A DNA stretch of 6,064 nucleotides from Eubacteriales bacterium (GTDB taxonomy: Bacteria > Bacillota > Clostridia > Lachnospirales > Lachnospiraceae): NCBI GenBank assembly GCA_030536565.1, contig JAUNPT010000134.1, positions 1-6,064 of the forward strand. The letters are read 5' to 3'. Both the position numbers and the translations under genes were made by a program. Positions 5,472 to 6,064 of this stretch are shown here, piece by piece (the first letter of the stretch is position 1; each line of letters begins with the position of its first letter). The notes beneath the pieces were generated by a model. The model ran no database searches and was not told the origin of the DNA. It was given only the letters and a program-made list of their open reading frames with translations.

Positions 5472-6064
5472 CTAAATCACACTAAGAAATTTCTGAGTAA
5501 ACTCCTGATAGCTACAACTGTCTGCCAATTTTTTCAGTGAGTCTTCATCCGATAAAACCTCTATTAAAGCTTCAAATAATTCTGTGTACAGCTCCACATC
5601 CGCTCGATTAATAGCTACTGTAAACACAATTAATACCCGTTTTTCATGCCAGCTAATTCCTGTATGATGAATCAATACTGAAATACCAGTTTTTATGGCA
5701 TTTGACTTCATGGAATGGGGAATTGCAAAATTTCCAAACGCAACACTAGCCGCCGAGTCACGTGCCAAAAGACAGTCATAAAAATCTTCATATACATACC
5801 CTTCTTTCTGCATTTTCTGTGCCATCTCTTTCATGCACGCCACTTCATCCATTGGTTCGTCTTTAATCATAAATAATGAAGAGCAAAAAAATACCTGAAA
5901 ATAATCTCTAAGCACTTGTTTTTTCCGTTCTATTAGGATAGTATCCAATTTCATCTGTAGATTATACTTATCCTTTATAGTAAAATAGGGAGTAATCCGA
6001 ACAATTTCTTTACCCGTCAGATAACCACAATCCAAAGTTGTAACCAGAAGATCGCACGCATCTA
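5472..6064 (-). CDS. PRD-type PTS-regulated transcriptional regulator, C-terminal part
   Basis: The reading frame runs off the right edge, so only the last 196 residues are present. The first visible stretch, DACDLLVTTLDCG followed by a segment ending near residue 45, looks like the end of an EIIB (galactitol-like) domain. From about residue 55 to the end is an EIIA domain of the fructose/mannitol type, with His116 in FGNFAIPHSMKS as its phosphorylatable residue and the following strands (ISVLIHHTGISW, VLIVFTVAIN) typical of it. An EIIB-EIIA tail is found in DNA-binding regulators of the LicR/MtlR/ManR kind, whose unseen N-terminus carries a helix-turn-helix and two PRDs. They are activators switched by phosphorylation from HPr and the sugar-specific IIB. 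Its place just before the PTS genes makes it their likely local regulator. The TTG at 6035 is not a real start, since the frame continues upstream. Confidence 0.9.
   Translation of the reverse strand, partial: DACDLLVTTLDCGYLTGKEIVRITPYFTIKDKYNLQMKLDTILIERKKQVLRDYFQVFFCSSLFMIKDEPMDEVACMKEMAQKMQKEGYVYEDFYDCLLARDSAASVAFGNFAIPHSMKSNAIKTGISVLIHHTGISWHEKRVLIVFTVAINRADVELYTELFEALIEVLSDEDSLKKLADSCSYQEFTQKFLSVI

Overview
The window looks like chromosomal DNA of a low-GC Gram-positive bacterium, most likely a gut-type Clostridia (Lachnospiraceae-like). This is inferred from the A+T-rich composition, the strong AGGAGG-type ribosome binding sites, the TTG/GTG starts and a complete lactose/cellobiose-family PTS under a PRD-class regulator. 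Genus and species cannot be read from the sequence.

Almost all of the window (544-6064) is one minus-strand sugar-utilisation locus. In transcription order it holds: the 3' end of a PTS-regulated transcriptional regulator (EIIB-like tail plus EIIA domain; its 5' part lies outside the window); a 104-bp regulatory gap with a nested inverted repeat and a candidate promoter; then PTS IIB, IIC and IIA, a GH1 6-phospho-beta-glucosidase, an HPr-like protein and a MalY/PatB-type PLP enzyme. The last six genes are separated by at most about 35 bp, and the glucosidase overlaps the HPr-like gene, so they should form one operon. The first four make a standard pathway: IIB, IIC and IIA import and phosphorylate a beta-glucoside, and the GH1 enzyme cuts the phosphorylated sugar inside the cell. 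The regulator's PTS domains would tie expression to transport flux.

The unusual part is the end of the operon. The HPr-like protein keeps the phosphorylatable His but has lost the Arg-Pro after it and the regulatory Ser. The MalY/PatB homologue keeps the PLP-binding lysine but has Asn where the family has the Asp that contacts the PLP ring nitrogen. The IIC also has Ser where related permeases usually have a His. Together these suggest a PTS module specialised for an atypical substrate or for regulation, but this is inference.

The left 543 bp hold no confident gene. They contain an excellent plus-strand intrinsic terminator (112-153), flanking sequence that may be the end of an insertion sequence, and one short plus-strand ORF (222-410) with a good ribosome binding site, possibly a remnant of a small serine recombinase. 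This end looks like an accessory boundary convergent with the operon.
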